Part shown: positions 45,029 to 54,525 of the stretch, one piece after another
Layout of the letters: each line of letters starts with the position of its first letter
Position numbering within the stretch: the first letter of the stretch is position 1
From: Yoonia sp. SS1-5
GTDB taxonomy: Bacteria > Pseudomonadota > Alphaproteobacteria > Rhodobacterales > Rhodobacteraceae
Assembly: GCF_038443705.2 (NCBI RefSeq)
Contig: NZ_CP151767.2
Span: forward strand, 2,967,501 to 3,031,500
Direction: 5' to 3'
Length of the DNA: 64,000 nt
Position numbers and translations under genes: made by a program
Notes under the pieces: model-generated
Seen by the model: only the letters and a program-made list of their open reading frames with translations
What the model was told of the DNA's origin: nothing
Database searches by the model: none

Positions 45029-46339
45029 ATGGCTGATCTCTTCGACACTGGTGCCGCGACGCCACCCACCGCACCCCGTCCCCTCGCGGATCGTCTGCGC
45101 CCTGCCAAGCTGGCCGATGTGATCGGGCAGGATCAGGTGCTTGGCCCGGATGCGCCACTTGGCACGATGCTGGCGTCGGGATCTTTATCATCGCTGATTT
45201 TCTGGGGTCCGCCCGGGGTCGGCAAGACCACGATTGCCCGGCTGCTGGCCGATGAGACGGACCTGCATTTCATCCAGATCAGCGCGATCTTCACCGGTGT
45301 TCCCGAATTGCGCAAGGTGTTCGAGGCGGCCAAGATCCGCCGCCAGAACGGCAAGGGGACATTGCTGTTCGTTGATGAAATCCATCGTTTCAACAAGGCG
45401 CAGCAGGATGGGTTTCTGCCGCATATGGAAGACGGCACCATCCTTCTGGTCGGCGCCACAACCGAGAACCCAAGTTTCGAATTGAACGCAGCGGTGTTGA
45501 GCCGGGCGCAGGTGTTCATCCTCAAGCGGCTGGACCTGAAGGATCTTGAGTTGTTGGCCCAACGGGCGGAACAGGAGTTGGGCAAGGGTTTGCCGCTGGA
45601 CGGACCGGCCCGCGAGGCCTTGCTGGAAATGGCCGACGGCGATGGTCGCGCCCTGCTGAACCTGATCGAGCAGGTCGCAGCCTGGAAAGTGGATGCCAAG
45701 CTATCAACCGATGATCTGACAAAGCGGTTGATGAAGCGGGCGGTGAAATACGACAAGACCGGCGATGAGCACTACAACCTGATTTCCGCTTTGCACAAGT
45801 CCGTGCGCGGGTCTGATCCGGATGCCGCGCTGTACTGGTTCGCGCGGATGCTGGAAGGGGGCGAGGATCCCCGCTTTCTGGCCCGGCGTATCACCCGCAT
45901 GGCCGTTGAGGATATTGGTCTGGCCGACCCACAGGCGCAGGCCGTGTGCCTGCAGTCATGGGAGACGTACGAGCGGCTGGGCTCGCCAGAGGGCGAATTG
46001 GCGTTGGCCCAGGCGCTTGTCTACCTTGCGCTGGCGCCGAAATCGAACGCGACCTATGTGGCATATAAGGGCGCTGTGAAGGCCGCCAAGCAGACCGGAT
46101 CAGAGCCGCCACCCGCGCATATTCTGAACGCCCCGACGGCCTTGATGAAAGAGCAGGGATTTGGGGCGGGCTATGCCTATGATCACGATGCCGAGGATGC
46201 GTTTTCGGGGGCCAACTATTTCCCCGACACCATGAAGCGTGGCGTCTATTACACCCCAGTTGATCGCGGGTTTGAGCGGGAATTGAAAAAACGCGTTGAC
46301 TACTTTGCGGGTCTGCGTGCGAAACGCCGCAAGAATTGA
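45029..46339 (+). CDS. rarA: Replication-associated recombination protein A (RarA/MgsA)
   Basis: The 436-residue AAA+ ATPase acts at stalled replication forks. It has PLADRLRPAKLADVIGQDQV, Walker A GPPGVGKTTIARLLAD, Walker B LLFVDEIHRFNKAQQDGFLP and sensor 1 GATTENPSFELNAAVLSRAQ. The C-terminal tetramerisation region includes KSVRGSDPDAALYWFARMLE and FPDTMKRGVYYTP. It is full length and the first gene of a series of five closely packed genes. Confidence 0.94.
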   Translation: MADLFDTGAATPPTAPRPLADRLRPAKLADVIGQDQVLGPDAPLGTMLASGSLSSLIFWGPPGVGKTTIARLLADETDLHFIQISAIFTGVPELRKVFEAAKIRRQNGKGTLLFVDEIHRFNKAQQDGFLPHMEDGTILLVGATTENPSFELNAAVLSRAQVFILKRLDLKDLELLAQRAEQELGKGLPLDGPAREALLEMADGDGRALLNLIEQVAAWKVDAKLSTDDLTKRLMKRAVKYDKTGDEHYNLISALHKSVRGSDPDAALYWFARMLEGGEDPRFLARRITRMAVEDIGLADPQAQAVCLQSWETYERLGSPEGELALAQALVYLALAPKSNATYVAYKGAVKAAKQTGSEPPPAHILNAPTALMKEQGFGAGYAYDHDAEDAFSGANYFPDTMKRGVYYTPVDRGFERELKKRVDYFAGLRAKRRKN

Positions 46340-46370
46340 CATCGGCCTGCGAAAGGGCGATGGGACGCGC

Positions 46371-46730
46371 ATGATGACACCTGTGATCTCTGTCGCTTTG
46401 GGCGGCGCGTTGGGCGCTGTGGGCCGTTACCTTGTTGGGGTAGCGGTGGCGTTCCCTTTCGGCACCTTGGCGGTCAATGTGATCGGGTCTTTTGCCATTG
46501 GCCTTTTGTGGGTCCTGCTGGCCGCACGGGGCCTTCAGCATTGGGTGCCTTTTCTGATGACGGGGTTGCTGGGCGGGTTCACGACGTTTTCCGCCTTTTC
46601 GCTGGATACGTTGCGACTGGTTGAGGCTGGACGTGTGACAGCCGCAGGCGGCTACGTACTGGCGTCTGTCATGTTGTCGTTATTGGCCTGCGCGCTGGGT
46701 CTGTGGTTGGCCAAAGGAATGACGACATGA
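46371..46730 (+). CDS. crcB: Fluoride exporter CrcB/Fluc
   Basis: This is a 119-residue small membrane protein that exports fluoride as a dual-topology dimer. It has GGALGAVGRYLVGV, the NVIGSFAIGLLWVL helix with the conserved Asn, and LLGGFTTFSAFSLDTLRLVE with the phenylalanine-rich TTFSAFS channel motif. The frame is open further upstream into rarA, but homology starts at MMTPVISV. It overlaps rluC by 4 bases (ATGA). I see no fluoride riboswitch in the 31 bases between the genes. Confidence 0.92.
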   Translation: MMTPVISVALGGALGAVGRYLVGVAVAFPFGTLAVNVIGSFAIGLLWVLLAARGLQHWVPFLMTGLLGGFTTFSAFSLDTLRLVEAGRVTAAGGYVLASVMLSLLACALGLWLAKGMTT

Positions 46731-47782
46731 GCGGTGTGCAGACGCGGGTCATTGGCCCTGATGATGGGGATCAACGGGTCGACCGCTATTTGCGCCGCCT
46801 GTTTCCGCATTTGACCCAGGGCCGGATCGAGAAGATGTGCCGCAAGGGTGAATTGCGCGTCGATGGGGGGCGGGTGAAGACCGCAACCCGCCTTGAAGCG
46901 GGCCAAAAGATACGTATTCCCCCCCTCCCGACCGAGGAAGAGGCGAATGCGCTGCGTTCGCTCGCCAAGCAAGGCGTGACCAAGGCCGATGCCAAACTGA
47001 TCCAGTCCTGTGTGATTTATAAGGACGACCATATCATTGCGATTAACAAGCCCGCGGGCCTCGCCACGCAAGGTGGGTCCAAGACCACCCGCCATGTCGA
47101 CGGCATGGCTGAGGCGTTGACCTTTGGCTATGAGGAAAAGCCGCGCCTCGTTCACCGGCTGGACAAGGACACGTCGGGTGTTTTGCTGCTGGCCCGGACC
47201 CGGATGATGGCCAAGCAGTTGACAGAGAACCTCAAGCACCGTGAAACCCGCAAGATCTATTGGGCTGCCGTGGCAGGTGTGCCGCATCCGCGTGCCGGGA
47301 CGATCAAATACGGGCTGGTCAAGGCCCCCGGTCACGGCAGAGGCGGCGAGAATGAAAAGATGCGTTGCGTGCATCCACGCGATGTCGACAGCACCGAAGG
47401 CGCCAAGCGGGCGACGAGCGACTATGCGGTGATGGATCAGCTTGCCAGCCGGGCCGCATGGTGTGCCTTGGTTCCGATCACAGGCCGGACCCATCAGTTG
47501 CGCGCCCATATGGCCGAGATCGGGCATCCCATTATCGGCGACGGCAAATACGGTGGATCAGGGCAGGAAAACCTTGGCGACGGTTGGGGCGCCGGGATGG
47601 GATCAGAGATCGGGCGCAAGATGCATTTGCACGCCCGTAGCCTGACCATCAAGCATCCCGCGACGGGTGCTACCTTGCATCTCACCGCGGACCTGCCCGA
47701 ACATATGCAGAATACCTGGGATTTTGTCGGTTGGGTCGTAGGCCATGCGCCGGTGGATCCGTTCAATATGCCTGATGAGTGA
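46727..47782 (+). CDS. rluC: RluC-type 23S rRNA pseudouridine synthase
   Basis: The 351-residue enzyme has an N-terminal S4 domain (DQRVDRYLRRLFPHLTQGRI and KMCRKGELRVDGGR) and a catalytic domain with the HRLDKDTSGVLLLAR motif, whose aspartate is catalytic. GRTHQLRAHMAEIGHPIIGD is the second signature. RluC modifies U955, U2504 and U2580 in E. coli; RluD-like specificity cannot be excluded. It overlaps the next gene by 8 bases. Confidence 0.88.
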   Translation: MSGVQTRVIGPDDGDQRVDRYLRRLFPHLTQGRIEKMCRKGELRVDGGRVKTATRLEAGQKIRIPPLPTEEEANALRSLAKQGVTKADAKLIQSCVIYKDDHIIAINKPAGLATQGGSKTTRHVDGMAEALTFGYEEKPRLVHRLDKDTSGVLLLARTRMMAKQLTENLKHRETRKIYWAAVAGVPHPRAGTIKYGLVKAPGHGRGGENEKMRCVHPRDVDSTEGAKRATSDYAVMDQLASRAAWCALVPITGRTHQLRAHMAEIGHPIIGDGKYGGSGQENLGDGWGAGMGSEIGRKMHLHARSLTIKHPATGATLHLTADLPEHMQNTWDFVGWVVGHAPVDPFNMPDE

Positions 47783-48446
47783 TCTGCGGCTTGTCATCTT
47801 TGACGTCGACGGCACGCTGGTCGATAGTCAAACCGAGATTTTCGCAGCCATGACAGGTGCGTTCAGGGCCGAGGCGCTTGCGGTTCCGGATCGAACGGCG
47901 GTGCTGTCGATTGTAGGCCTGTCGCTGGACGAAGCCTTTGCGCGGCTTTGCCCCGATAGCGACGCCGCCCTGCGGCGGCGCCTGGTGGATGGCTACAAGG
48001 CCTCCTTTGCCGGATTGCGTGCCGAGAACAGGGAGATGGGCCCACTATTTCCCGGCGCCAGGGCGGTGTTGCGCCAGCTGGAGTCCATCGACGACGTTCT
48101 TTTGGGCGTCGCGACAGGCAAATCGCGTCGCGGTCTCGACAAGGTGCTGGAGCGTCATGACCTGCAGGGCGTTTTTCATACCGAGCAGGTTGCAGACCAT
48201 CACCCGTCCAAGCCCAACCCCTCGATGATCCTGACCGCGCTGAACGAGCTTGGGGTCGCCGCACGGTCTGCGGCCATGGTGGGTGACACGACATTTGATA
48301 TGGATATGGGGCGTGCGGCTGGTGTGCATACGGTTGGGGTAAGCTGGGGTTATCACCCCGCAGACAGCTTGCGTCCGGATGTTCTGATTGATGCGTTTGA
48401 CACCCTTCCTGCGGCAATCAACAAGGTGATGGATACAGAAAGATGA
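47775..48446 (+). CDS. HAD-superfamily hydrolase (phosphoglycolate-phosphatase-like)
   Basis: The 223-residue HAD enzyme has motif I VIFDVDGTLVDSQTEI (nucleophile D and acid D), a helical cap, motif II GVATGKSRRGLDKVL, motif III around HHPSKPNPSMIL and motif IV MVGDTTFDMDMGRAAG. It probably acts on a small phosphorylated metabolite. It lies between rluC (8-base overlap) and the ATP12 gene (4-base overlap), an order common in Rhodobacterales. Confidence 0.9.
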   Translation: MSDLRLVIFDVDGTLVDSQTEIFAAMTGAFRAEALAVPDRTAVLSIVGLSLDEAFARLCPDSDAALRRRLVDGYKASFAGLRAENREMGPLFPGARAVLRQLESIDDVLLGVATGKSRRGLDKVLERHDLQGVFHTEQVADHHPSKPNPSMILTALNELGVAARSAAMVGDTTFDMDMGRAAGVHTVGVSWGYHPADSLRPDVLIDAFDTLPAAINKVMDTER

Positions 48447-49150
48447 GCGATTGGCAGCCAAAACGGTTCTGGAAGGTAGCAGAGGTCGTTGCCGGGCCAG
48501 AAGGCCACGAAATCCACCTGGATGGTCGGCCGGTCAAAACGCCAGCAAAGGCATCGCTTGTGGTGCCAACGGACGCCATGGCGCGTGCAATTGCACAGGA
48601 ATGGGACGCACAAGCGGATAAAGTTGATCCGCGGACCATGCCCGTCACCCGCAGTGCGAACGCAGCCATCGACAAGGTGCGCGTCCAGCGCAATGAGGTC
48701 ATTGACCTACTGGCAGAGTATGGCGACAGCGATTTGCTATGCTACCGCGCGTCGGGGCCGGAGGGTCTGGTCCTCAAACAGGCAGCGGCATGGGATCCGA
48801 TGCTGGAATGGGCGGCCCAAACGCTGGGTGTCCATCTGGCGGTCGGTCAAGGTGTCATGCATGTCGCGCAGGATCCGGGGGCGGTTGCGCGTCTGCGCAG
48901 CGAAATAGCGGGGCTTGATGAATTCGCGCTTGCCGCTGCGCATGATTTGATCAGCCTGTCAGGATCACTGGTGCTGGCCTGTGCGGTAATGCGTGAACAC
49001 ATTGCGCCGCAAGATGCATGGGACAGATCCCGCGTGGACGAGGATTGGCAAATCAGTCAGTGGGGCGCCGATGACGAAGCCAGCGCCGCCGCCGAAGTCA
49101 AACGGGCCGCTTTTTTTCACGCCGCAAAGTTTTATGACCTTACGTCATGA
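48443..49150 (+). CDS. F1-ATPase assembly chaperone, ATP12 family
   Basis: This is a 235-residue protein of the ATP12 family, found in alphaproteobacteria and mitochondria, which chaperones the alpha subunit of F1. It has FWKVAEVVAGPEGHEIHLDG, RPVKTPAKASLVVPTDAMAR, AIAQEWDAQADKVDPRTMP and LLCYRASGPEGLVLKQAAAW. Its ATG overlaps the HAD gene stop. It is the last gene of the rarA series; 217 gene-free bases follow before aapJ. Confidence 0.92.
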   Translation: MSDWQPKRFWKVAEVVAGPEGHEIHLDGRPVKTPAKASLVVPTDAMARAIAQEWDAQADKVDPRTMPVTRSANAAIDKVRVQRNEVIDLLAEYGDSDLLCYRASGPEGLVLKQAAAWDPMLEWAAQTLGVHLAVGQGVMHVAQDPGAVARLRSEIAGLDEFALAAAHDLISLSGSLVLACAVMREHIAPQDAWDRSRVDEDWQISQWGADDEASAAAEVKRAAFFHAAKFYDLTS

Positions 49151-49367
49151 TCAACGAAAGGGAGTGTTTGCCCGCATTGTCCCTAAAAATGCCGATTTAT
49201 TGAGCAAATGCACCCGCTTTTCCACTGTCGACCCTTGACGTCAATCCTTGTTTCCGCCCACTCTAGGCGCGCTGGGGCGGGGGACCGCTCTCACAATCAT
49301 ACTGTCTAATGGGACGGACAAAAAAAACCGCGGCTGCATGGCCGTGGAAACTCAGGAAGAGGTAAAA

Positions 49368-50387
49368 ATGAAAACAACCGTATTCTTCGGCGCGCTGACC
49401 GCCGCTGGCTTGGCAGCTGGCATGGTATCTGCGGCAACACTTGACGACGTCAAGGCACGCGGGTCGCTGAACTGCGGCGTGACAACAGGTCTGGTCGGCT
49501 TTGCTGCCCCCGACGCCAACGGTGTATGGACCGGTTTTGATGTTGGTGTGTGTCGTGCTGTTGCTGCTGCAATCTTTGGTGATCCGACTGCGGTCGAATT
49601 TATTCCAACAACCGGTCAGACCCGCTTTACAGCGCTCGCATCCGGCGAAATCGACATGCTGGCCCGTAACACCACATGGACATTCAGCCGCGACGTTGAC
49701 CTGAAGTTCGAATTTGTTGGCATCAACTACTATGATGGCCAGGGCTTCATGGTTCCAAAAGAGCTGGGTGTGACCTCGGCCAAGGACCTGGACGGCGCGA
49801 CTGTGTGCATTCAGACAGGGACCACGACAGAGTTGAACCTGGCTGATTTCTTCCGGACCAACAACATCGAGTACAAGCCTGCACCGATTGAAACCAACGC
49901 CGAAGCACAACAGAAGTATCTGTCTGGTGCCTGCGACGTCTACACAACCGATGCATCCGGTCTGGCCGCGACACGTGCAACATTCGAAGCACCAGGCGAT
50001 CACGTTCTGTTGCCTGAAATCATCTCCAAAGAGCCGCTTGGCCCGCTTGTGCGTCACGGCGACAGCGAATGGGGTGATGTGGTGCGTTGGACATTGAACG
50101 CGCTGATCACAGCCGAAGAGCTGGGCGTGACATCCACAAACGTCAAGGAACTGGGCGCTGCGGCAACCGACAACCCAGAAGTAAACCGTCTTCTGGGCAC
50201 CGAAGGTGAGCTGGGCGCGATGCTGGGTCTCGACGCTGACTGGGCGATGAACGCAATCCTTGCTGGCGGTAACTACGGCGAGCTGTTCGAGAAGAACATT
50301 GGTGAGAATACGCCAATCGGCCTTGCACGTGGCCTGAACGCCAAGTGGACCGAAGGTGGTCTGATCTACTCTCCACCTTTCCGCTAA
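49368..50387 (+). CDS. aapJ: General L-amino-acid-binding protein AapJ (BztA)
   Basis: This is a 339-residue periplasmic binding protein. The signal peptide is MKTTVFFGALTAAGLAAGMV (cleaved near SAATL). The SBP_bac_3 domain has ARGSLNCGVTTGLVGFAAPD, GFDVGVCRAVAAAIFGDPTA, NTTWTFSRDVDLKFEFVGIN and the C-terminal NYGELFEKNIGENTPIGLAR. Two cysteines in the first half are typical of AapJ. AGGAAGAGG precedes the ATG. A terminator-like hairpin follows, then aapQ. Confidence 0.94.
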   Translation: MKTTVFFGALTAAGLAAGMVSAATLDDVKARGSLNCGVTTGLVGFAAPDANGVWTGFDVGVCRAVAAAIFGDPTAVEFIPTTGQTRFTALASGEIDMLARNTTWTFSRDVDLKFEFVGINYYDGQGFMVPKELGVTSAKDLDGATVCIQTGTTTELNLADFFRTNNIEYKPAPIETNAEAQQKYLSGACDVYTTDASGLAATRATFEAPGDHVLLPEIISKEPLGPLVRHGDSEWGDVVRWTLNALITAEELGVTSTNVKELGAAATDNPEVNRLLGTEGELGAMLGLDADWAMNAILAGGNYGELFEKNIGENTPIGLARGLNAKWTEGGLIYSPPFR

Positions 50388-50401
50388 ACTCAAAAATGGT
50401 G

Positions 50402-50429
50402 AAGGGCCCGGTTCTGACCGGGCCCTTTT
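50402..50429 (+). terminator. Terminator-like hairpin between aapJ and aapQ
   Basis: An 11-bp stem AAGGGCCCGGT/ACCGGGCCCTT with a TCTG loop is followed by TTTTC. It comes 15 bases after aapJ and probably ends most transcripts there, giving an excess of binding protein over the membrane complex. Confidence 0.85.
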
Positions 50430-50530
50430 CCTGACAGCGCCATGCTAGAAATACGCGCATCCCGCGCGCAGTGACATTCGGAAAACCGAAGCCTGCGCAA
50501 TACGCCAGCGGGATCGACCGGGAGAAATAC

Positions 50531-51808
50531 ATGTCAACGTTGACGGACGCTCCGAAACAAGGGTTTCGGCTGAGCCAACTTATCTATGATACCCGCTACC
50601 GATCAATCACCATCCAAGTGGTGGCGATGGTCCTGATGCTTGCCGGGTTCTTTTGGCTGATCAACAATACCGTGCAAAACCTGGCCAATCTGGGCAAGGA
50701 TTTCGATTTCGGTTTCCTGGGGAATCCGGCGGGCTATGACATCAACCAGATGTTGATCGAGTACAACAACCAGATGTCCCACGGACGTGCGGCAATGGTT
50801 GGTATTCTCAACACGCTTCTTGTTGCCTTTCTGGGCTGCATCACGGCCACGATCCTGGGCGTGATCATTGGTGTGCTGCGCCTGTCCAAGAACTGGGTCG
50901 TCAGCCGCTTGATGGCAGTTTATGTCGAAGGCTTTCGAAATGTGCCGCTGCTTTTGTGGATTGTCCTGATCATGGCAATCGTCAACGAAAGCATGCCGCA
51001 ACCACGTGATTTCCGCGGTGACGAGCCCGCTGCCGAGATGATCCTGAACGACAGCGTGGCGATCACAAACCGCGGCGCCTACATTCCGCGCATTGCATTC
51101 ACCCGCTCGCTAAGCGGTAACGAACCCGTTGCCTCGGCCGATGGCCTGACCCCGGTTGCGTCAGGTGGCATTGATTGGCTGCTTATCCTGGGCGTTCTGG
51201 CGACGAGCATTTTCGCGGTGCGCTATTTGCGCAAACGTGCCGACAAAATCCAGGCTGCAACTGGCGACCGGCCAACCCAATGGTATCTGGAACTTGGTGT
51301 TCTGATCGTGCCGGTTGCGATTGTGTTGCTGCTGCTGGGTGCGACGATTGTGAAACCCTACCTCAAAGGGTTCAACTTTGCCGACGGGATCGAGATGAGC
51401 GACTCGCTTATCGCGCTGTGGTTGGCCCTGTCGCTTTACACGGCGGCCTTTATTGCGGAAATCGTGCGGGCCGGGATCATGGCGATCTCGAAGGGGCAGA
51501 CCGAAGCAGCCTTTGCGCTGGGCGTTCAGCCGGGCCGCACCATGCGCCTCGTGATCCTGCCACAGGCCATGCGGGTGATCATCCCGCCGCTGATTTCGCA
51601 ATTCCTGAACCTGACGAAGAACTCATCATTGGCTATTGCGGTGGGGTATATGGATGTGCGCGCCACGCTGGGCGGCATCACCATCAACCAGACAGGTCGC
51701 GAGCTTGAGGGGATGCTGTTGCTGGGCGCCTTCTATCTGGCGCTGTCATTGGCCATTTCGGGGCTGATGAACATCTACAACCGATCCACACAGTTGCAGG
51801 AGCGCTAG
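50531..51808 (+). CDS. aapQ: General L-amino-acid ABC transporter permease AapQ (BztB)
   Basis: This is a 425-residue permease. Helix 1 is VVAMVLMLAGFFWLINNT; a periplasmic region with LANLGKDFDFGFLGNPAGYD follows. The permease core is interrupted, as is usual in AapQ, by a loop of about 60 residues after NVPLLLWIVLIMAIVNESMP. The EAA loop is ALGVQPGRTMRLVILPQAMR. GGGAG before 50531 sets the start. It heterodimerises with AapM. Confidence 0.93.
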   Translation: MSTLTDAPKQGFRLSQLIYDTRYRSITIQVVAMVLMLAGFFWLINNTVQNLANLGKDFDFGFLGNPAGYDINQMLIEYNNQMSHGRAAMVGILNTLLVAFLGCITATILGVIIGVLRLSKNWVVSRLMAVYVEGFRNVPLLLWIVLIMAIVNESMPQPRDFRGDEPAAEMILNDSVAITNRGAYIPRIAFTRSLSGNEPVASADGLTPVASGGIDWLLILGVLATSIFAVRYLRKRADKIQAATGDRPTQWYLELGVLIVPVAIVLLLLGATIVKPYLKGFNFADGIEMSDSLIALWLALSLYTAAFIAEIVRAGIMAISKGQTEAAFALGVQPGRTMRLVILPQAMRVIIPPLISQFLNLTKNSSLAIAVGYMDVRATLGGITINQTGRELEGMLLLGAFYLALSLAISGLMNIYNRSTQLQER

Positions 51809-51809
51809 G

Positions 51810-53675
51810 ATGTCTGACACACACGCACAGACCGTTTCATACGTCCGCGACACCATGATCCCCGAGCAGGCACCGCCGGTGACCGAGGTGGGCGTGATCA
51901 AGTGGGTTCGCGAAAACCTGTTCTCCAGCTGGCTGAATATCATCCTGACGGTGATCTCGCTTTATGTGATCTATGTGGTCCTAAGCGGCGTTCTGCCTTG
52001 GCTCTTTGGGTCGGTATGGAATGCCGGGTCGCTGACGGAATGCCGCGAAGTTCTGGCTGCTTATGGCAAAAGCGGACATGACGGGGCCTGCAATGCGGTT
52101 GTCCGTGATCGCTGGTTCCAGCTGATCTTTGGGTTCTATCCGACCGGGCTGGTTTGGCGGCCTATTCTTGCCTTCGTTCTGCTTTTTGTCGCCTTGATGC
52201 CTGTCCTCTATTCAGAGAAATTTCCGCGGCAGATGCTGTGGTTCTCTTTCGCGTACCCGTTTCTGACCACCTGGTTGATCTGGGGTGGCGCGTTCTGGTC
52301 GCCATTGCTGGTCTTTGCGGGCTTTGCGGCGGGGTATGTCGGATATCTTGTCGGCGCCCGCTTTGGTGGGCAGTTACTGGGGTCCATCCTTGCTATTGTC
52401 GCGGCCTTGGTCTGGTGGTTCTTTGTTGCCGGCGCTTTGAACGAGACGTTCAACCGGATGTCGACAGCCGTCCGCTCGGAAAGTGTTGCCGCCGAGATGA
52501 CGGAGGTTGTCGAGACACTTCCCGCGGAGATCGCCGCGCTTGAGCAAGAGCGCGAGGCGATCGGCGCCGAGGTCGACGCCTTGCTGGCTGAAAAGAATGC
52601 GCTGGCCCCTGCGGTTGCGGCCGCTGTCGAGGAGGGTGCCGACAATGTCGATGCGGACCGTGATGCGCTGATTGCGCTATTTGCGGAACTCACCGACAAA
52701 CGCGAGCGGTTCAACGAATTGTCCATCGCGATATTCACCCGCGAAGAGCAACTGTCAGAGGCGCGGACCTTGCGCGCCAATATCGCAGGCTTGCCTGCCC
52801 GGGTGGAAAGCCTGCCGAAACTGCAGGCCACAGCCAATGAGTTGACAGAAGCCTTGCCGGATAGCGTGCGCGATATTGATACGCTTAACCTGCTTGAAAA
52901 TACGAACGCGCCTGCAGACGCAAAATCCGCATGGACCGAAGCCAACAAAGCCCGCAACGACCTGTCCGCCATGGAAGGGATTGTGCGGGATACATATGCC
53001 GAGGTTGGTCGTATTGGCCTGCAACCCGTTGCCAGCCGCGAAATTGGCGGCTTTATGCTGGCCATTATCATCGGGGTGGCCGCAATTGTCCTTTCGCTGC
53101 CGCTGGGCATTCTGTTGGCGCTTGGGCGGCAATCAGACCTGTTTGTGATCAACAAGCTCAGCGTGATCTTTATCGAAACGATCCGTGGCGTGCCGTTGAT
53201 TGTGTGGCTTTTCACCGCGCAGTTGCTGTTGAACTACTTCCTGCCGCCGGGGACCAGTTTTGACCTGCTGCTGCGGGTGATCATCATGGTGACCTTCTTC
53301 TCGTCGGCCTATATCGCCGAAGTGATCCGGGGCGGTCTGGCCGCGCTGCCTAAGGGCCAGTACGAGGCCGCAGATGCGCTTGGTCTGGATTATCCCCGCG
53401 CCATGCGCCTGATCATCCTGCCGCAGGCGTTGAAGATTTCGATCCCGGGCATCGTGAACACCTTTATCGGCCTGTTCAAGGACACCGTGCTGGTGGTCTT
53501 CATCGGCCTTTCCGACCCGATTGGTTTTTCCAACCTGATCCGCGCCTCAACCGACTGGAACGGTATCTATTGGGAACTCTTCCTCTTCATCGGCATCATG
53601 TTCTTTATCTTCTGCTACAGCATGGGCCGCTATTCACTTTACCTCGAGCGCAAGCTTCAGCGTGAACACCGCTAA
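51810..53675 (+). CDS. aapM: General L-amino-acid ABC transporter permease AapM (BztC) with a long coiled-coil insert
   Basis: This 621-residue protein is clearly longer than the roughly 380-435 residues I know for AapM/BztC. Residues 1-205 hold the N-terminal helices and RDRWFQLIFGFYPTGLVWRP. About 210-410 form a soluble, predicted periplasmic insert with heptad-rich stretches (AEIAALEQEREAIGAEVDAL, ELTDKRERFNELSIAIFTRE, ARVESLPKLQATANELTEAL). The permease core then resumes with IIGVAAIVLSLPLGILLALG, IFIETIRGVPLIVWLFTAQL and the EAA loop ADALGLDYPRAMRLIILPQA. The start is fixed by AGGAG. Confidence 0.9.
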   Translation: MSDTHAQTVSYVRDTMIPEQAPPVTEVGVIKWVRENLFSSWLNIILTVISLYVIYVVLSGVLPWLFGSVWNAGSLTECREVLAAYGKSGHDGACNAVVRDRWFQLIFGFYPTGLVWRPILAFVLLFVALMPVLYSEKFPRQMLWFSFAYPFLTTWLIWGGAFWSPLLVFAGFAAGYVGYLVGARFGGQLLGSILAIVAALVWWFFVAGALNETFNRMSTAVRSESVAAEMTEVVETLPAEIAALEQEREAIGAEVDALLAEKNALAPAVAAAVEEGADNVDADRDALIALFAELTDKRERFNELSIAIFTREEQLSEARTLRANIAGLPARVESLPKLQATANELTEALPDSVRDIDTLNLLENTNAPADAKSAWTEANKARNDLSAMEGIVRDTYAEVGRIGLQPVASREIGGFMLAIIIGVAAIVLSLPLGILLALGRQSDLFVINKLSVIFIETIRGVPLIVWLFTAQLLLNYFLPPGTSFDLLLRVIIMVTFFSSAYIAEVIRGGLAALPKGQYEAADALGLDYPRAMRLIILPQALKISIPGIVNTFIGLFKDTVLVVFIGLSDPIGFSNLIRASTDWNGIYWELFLFIGIMFFIFCYSMGRYSLYLERKLQREHR

Positions 53676-53687
53676 GGAGACCTGACA

Positions 53688-54479
53688 ATGGTTGAAATGA
53701 CACAAGAACGCGAGATTGATCGCAGCCAGATGCAGGTCTCTGACGAGGTCGCCATCGAGATTCAGGACATGAACAAGTGGTATGGCACCTTCCACGTGCT
53801 GCGCGACATCAACCTGACCGTTCAGCGCGGTGAGCGGATCGTTATTTGCGGCCCGTCCGGTTCGGGCAAATCGACCCTGATCCGGTGCATCAACCGGTTG
53901 GAGGAACATCAATCCGGCCACATCATCGTTGACGGGACGGAACTGTCATCGGACCTCAAGAATATCGACAAGATCCGGTCAGAGGTCGGCATGTGCTTTC
54001 AGCATTTCAACCTGTTCCCGCATCTGACAATCCTCGAAAACTGCACGCTGGCCCCGATCTGGGTTCGCAAGACGCCCAAGAAAGAGGCCGAGGAAATTGC
54101 GATGCATTTCCTTGAAAAGGTCAAGATCCCCGATCAGGCATTGAAATACCCCGGTCAGTTGTCAGGCGGGCAGCAACAGCGTGTGGCCATCGCCCGGTCG
54201 CTTTGCATGAAGCCGCGCATCATGCTGTTTGATGAACCGACATCGGCGCTTGACCCCGAAATGATCAAGGAAGTTCTCGATACGATGATCGAGCTGGCCG
54301 AGGAGGGCATGACCATGTTGTGTGTGACACACGAGATGGGCTTTGCCCGGCAGGTCGCCAACCGCGTGATCTTTATGGATCAGGGCCAGGTGGTCGAGCA
54401 GAATGAACCAGAAGAGTTCTTCCTCAACCCGAAATCCGAGCGGACGCAATTGTTCCTTAGCCAGATCCTGGGCCACTAG
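53688..54479 (+). CDS. aapP: General L-amino-acid ABC transporter ATPase AapP (BztD)
   Basis: This is a 263-residue ATPase of the HisP/GlnQ class. It has [20 protein letters not shown], Walker [26 protein letters not shown], signature [17 protein letters not shown], Walker [17 protein letters not shown] and the switch [21 protein letters not shown] precedes the ATG, 12 bases after aapM. It completes aapJQMP and is followed by a terminator. Confidence 0.95.
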   Translation: MVEMTQEREIDRSQMQVSDEVAIEIQDMNKWYGTFHVLRDINLTVQRGERIVICGPSGSGKSTLIRCINRLEEHQSGHIIVDGTELSSDLKNIDKIRSEVGMCFQHFNLFPHLTILENCTLAPIWVRKTPKKEAEEIAMHFLEKVKIPDQALKYPGQLSGGQQQRVAIARSLCMKPRIMLFDEPTSALDPEMIKEVLDTMIELAEEGMTMLCVTHEMGFARQVANRVIFMDQGQVVEQNEPEEFFLNPKSERTQLFLSQILGH

Positions 54480-54489
54480 GAACCGCAAT

Positions 54490-54522
54490 GGCCTCGGGGT
54501 GCCGATGCGCCCCGGGCCTTTT
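54490..54522 (+). terminator. Intrinsic terminator after aapP
   Basis: GGCC and CGGGG (with a bulged T) pair with CCCCG and GGCC around a loop of about ten bases, followed by TTTT. It stands 11 bases after the aapP stop and just before the stop of the convergent sixA-type gene. Confidence 0.7.
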
Positions 54523-54525
54523 GCG

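Noticed and set aside
46340..46370. Fluoride riboswitch before crcB
   Set aside because: Only 31 bases separate rarA and crcB and no riboswitch-like pairing is visible.
49263..50393. 376-residue antisense frame covering aapJ
   Set aside because: It mirrors the strong codon bias of aapJ and is rich in Cys and His without a motif pattern.
52208..53215. 335-residue antisense frame over the aapM insert
   Set aside because: It is a Ser/Ala-rich low-complexity shadow of the coiled-coil coding region.
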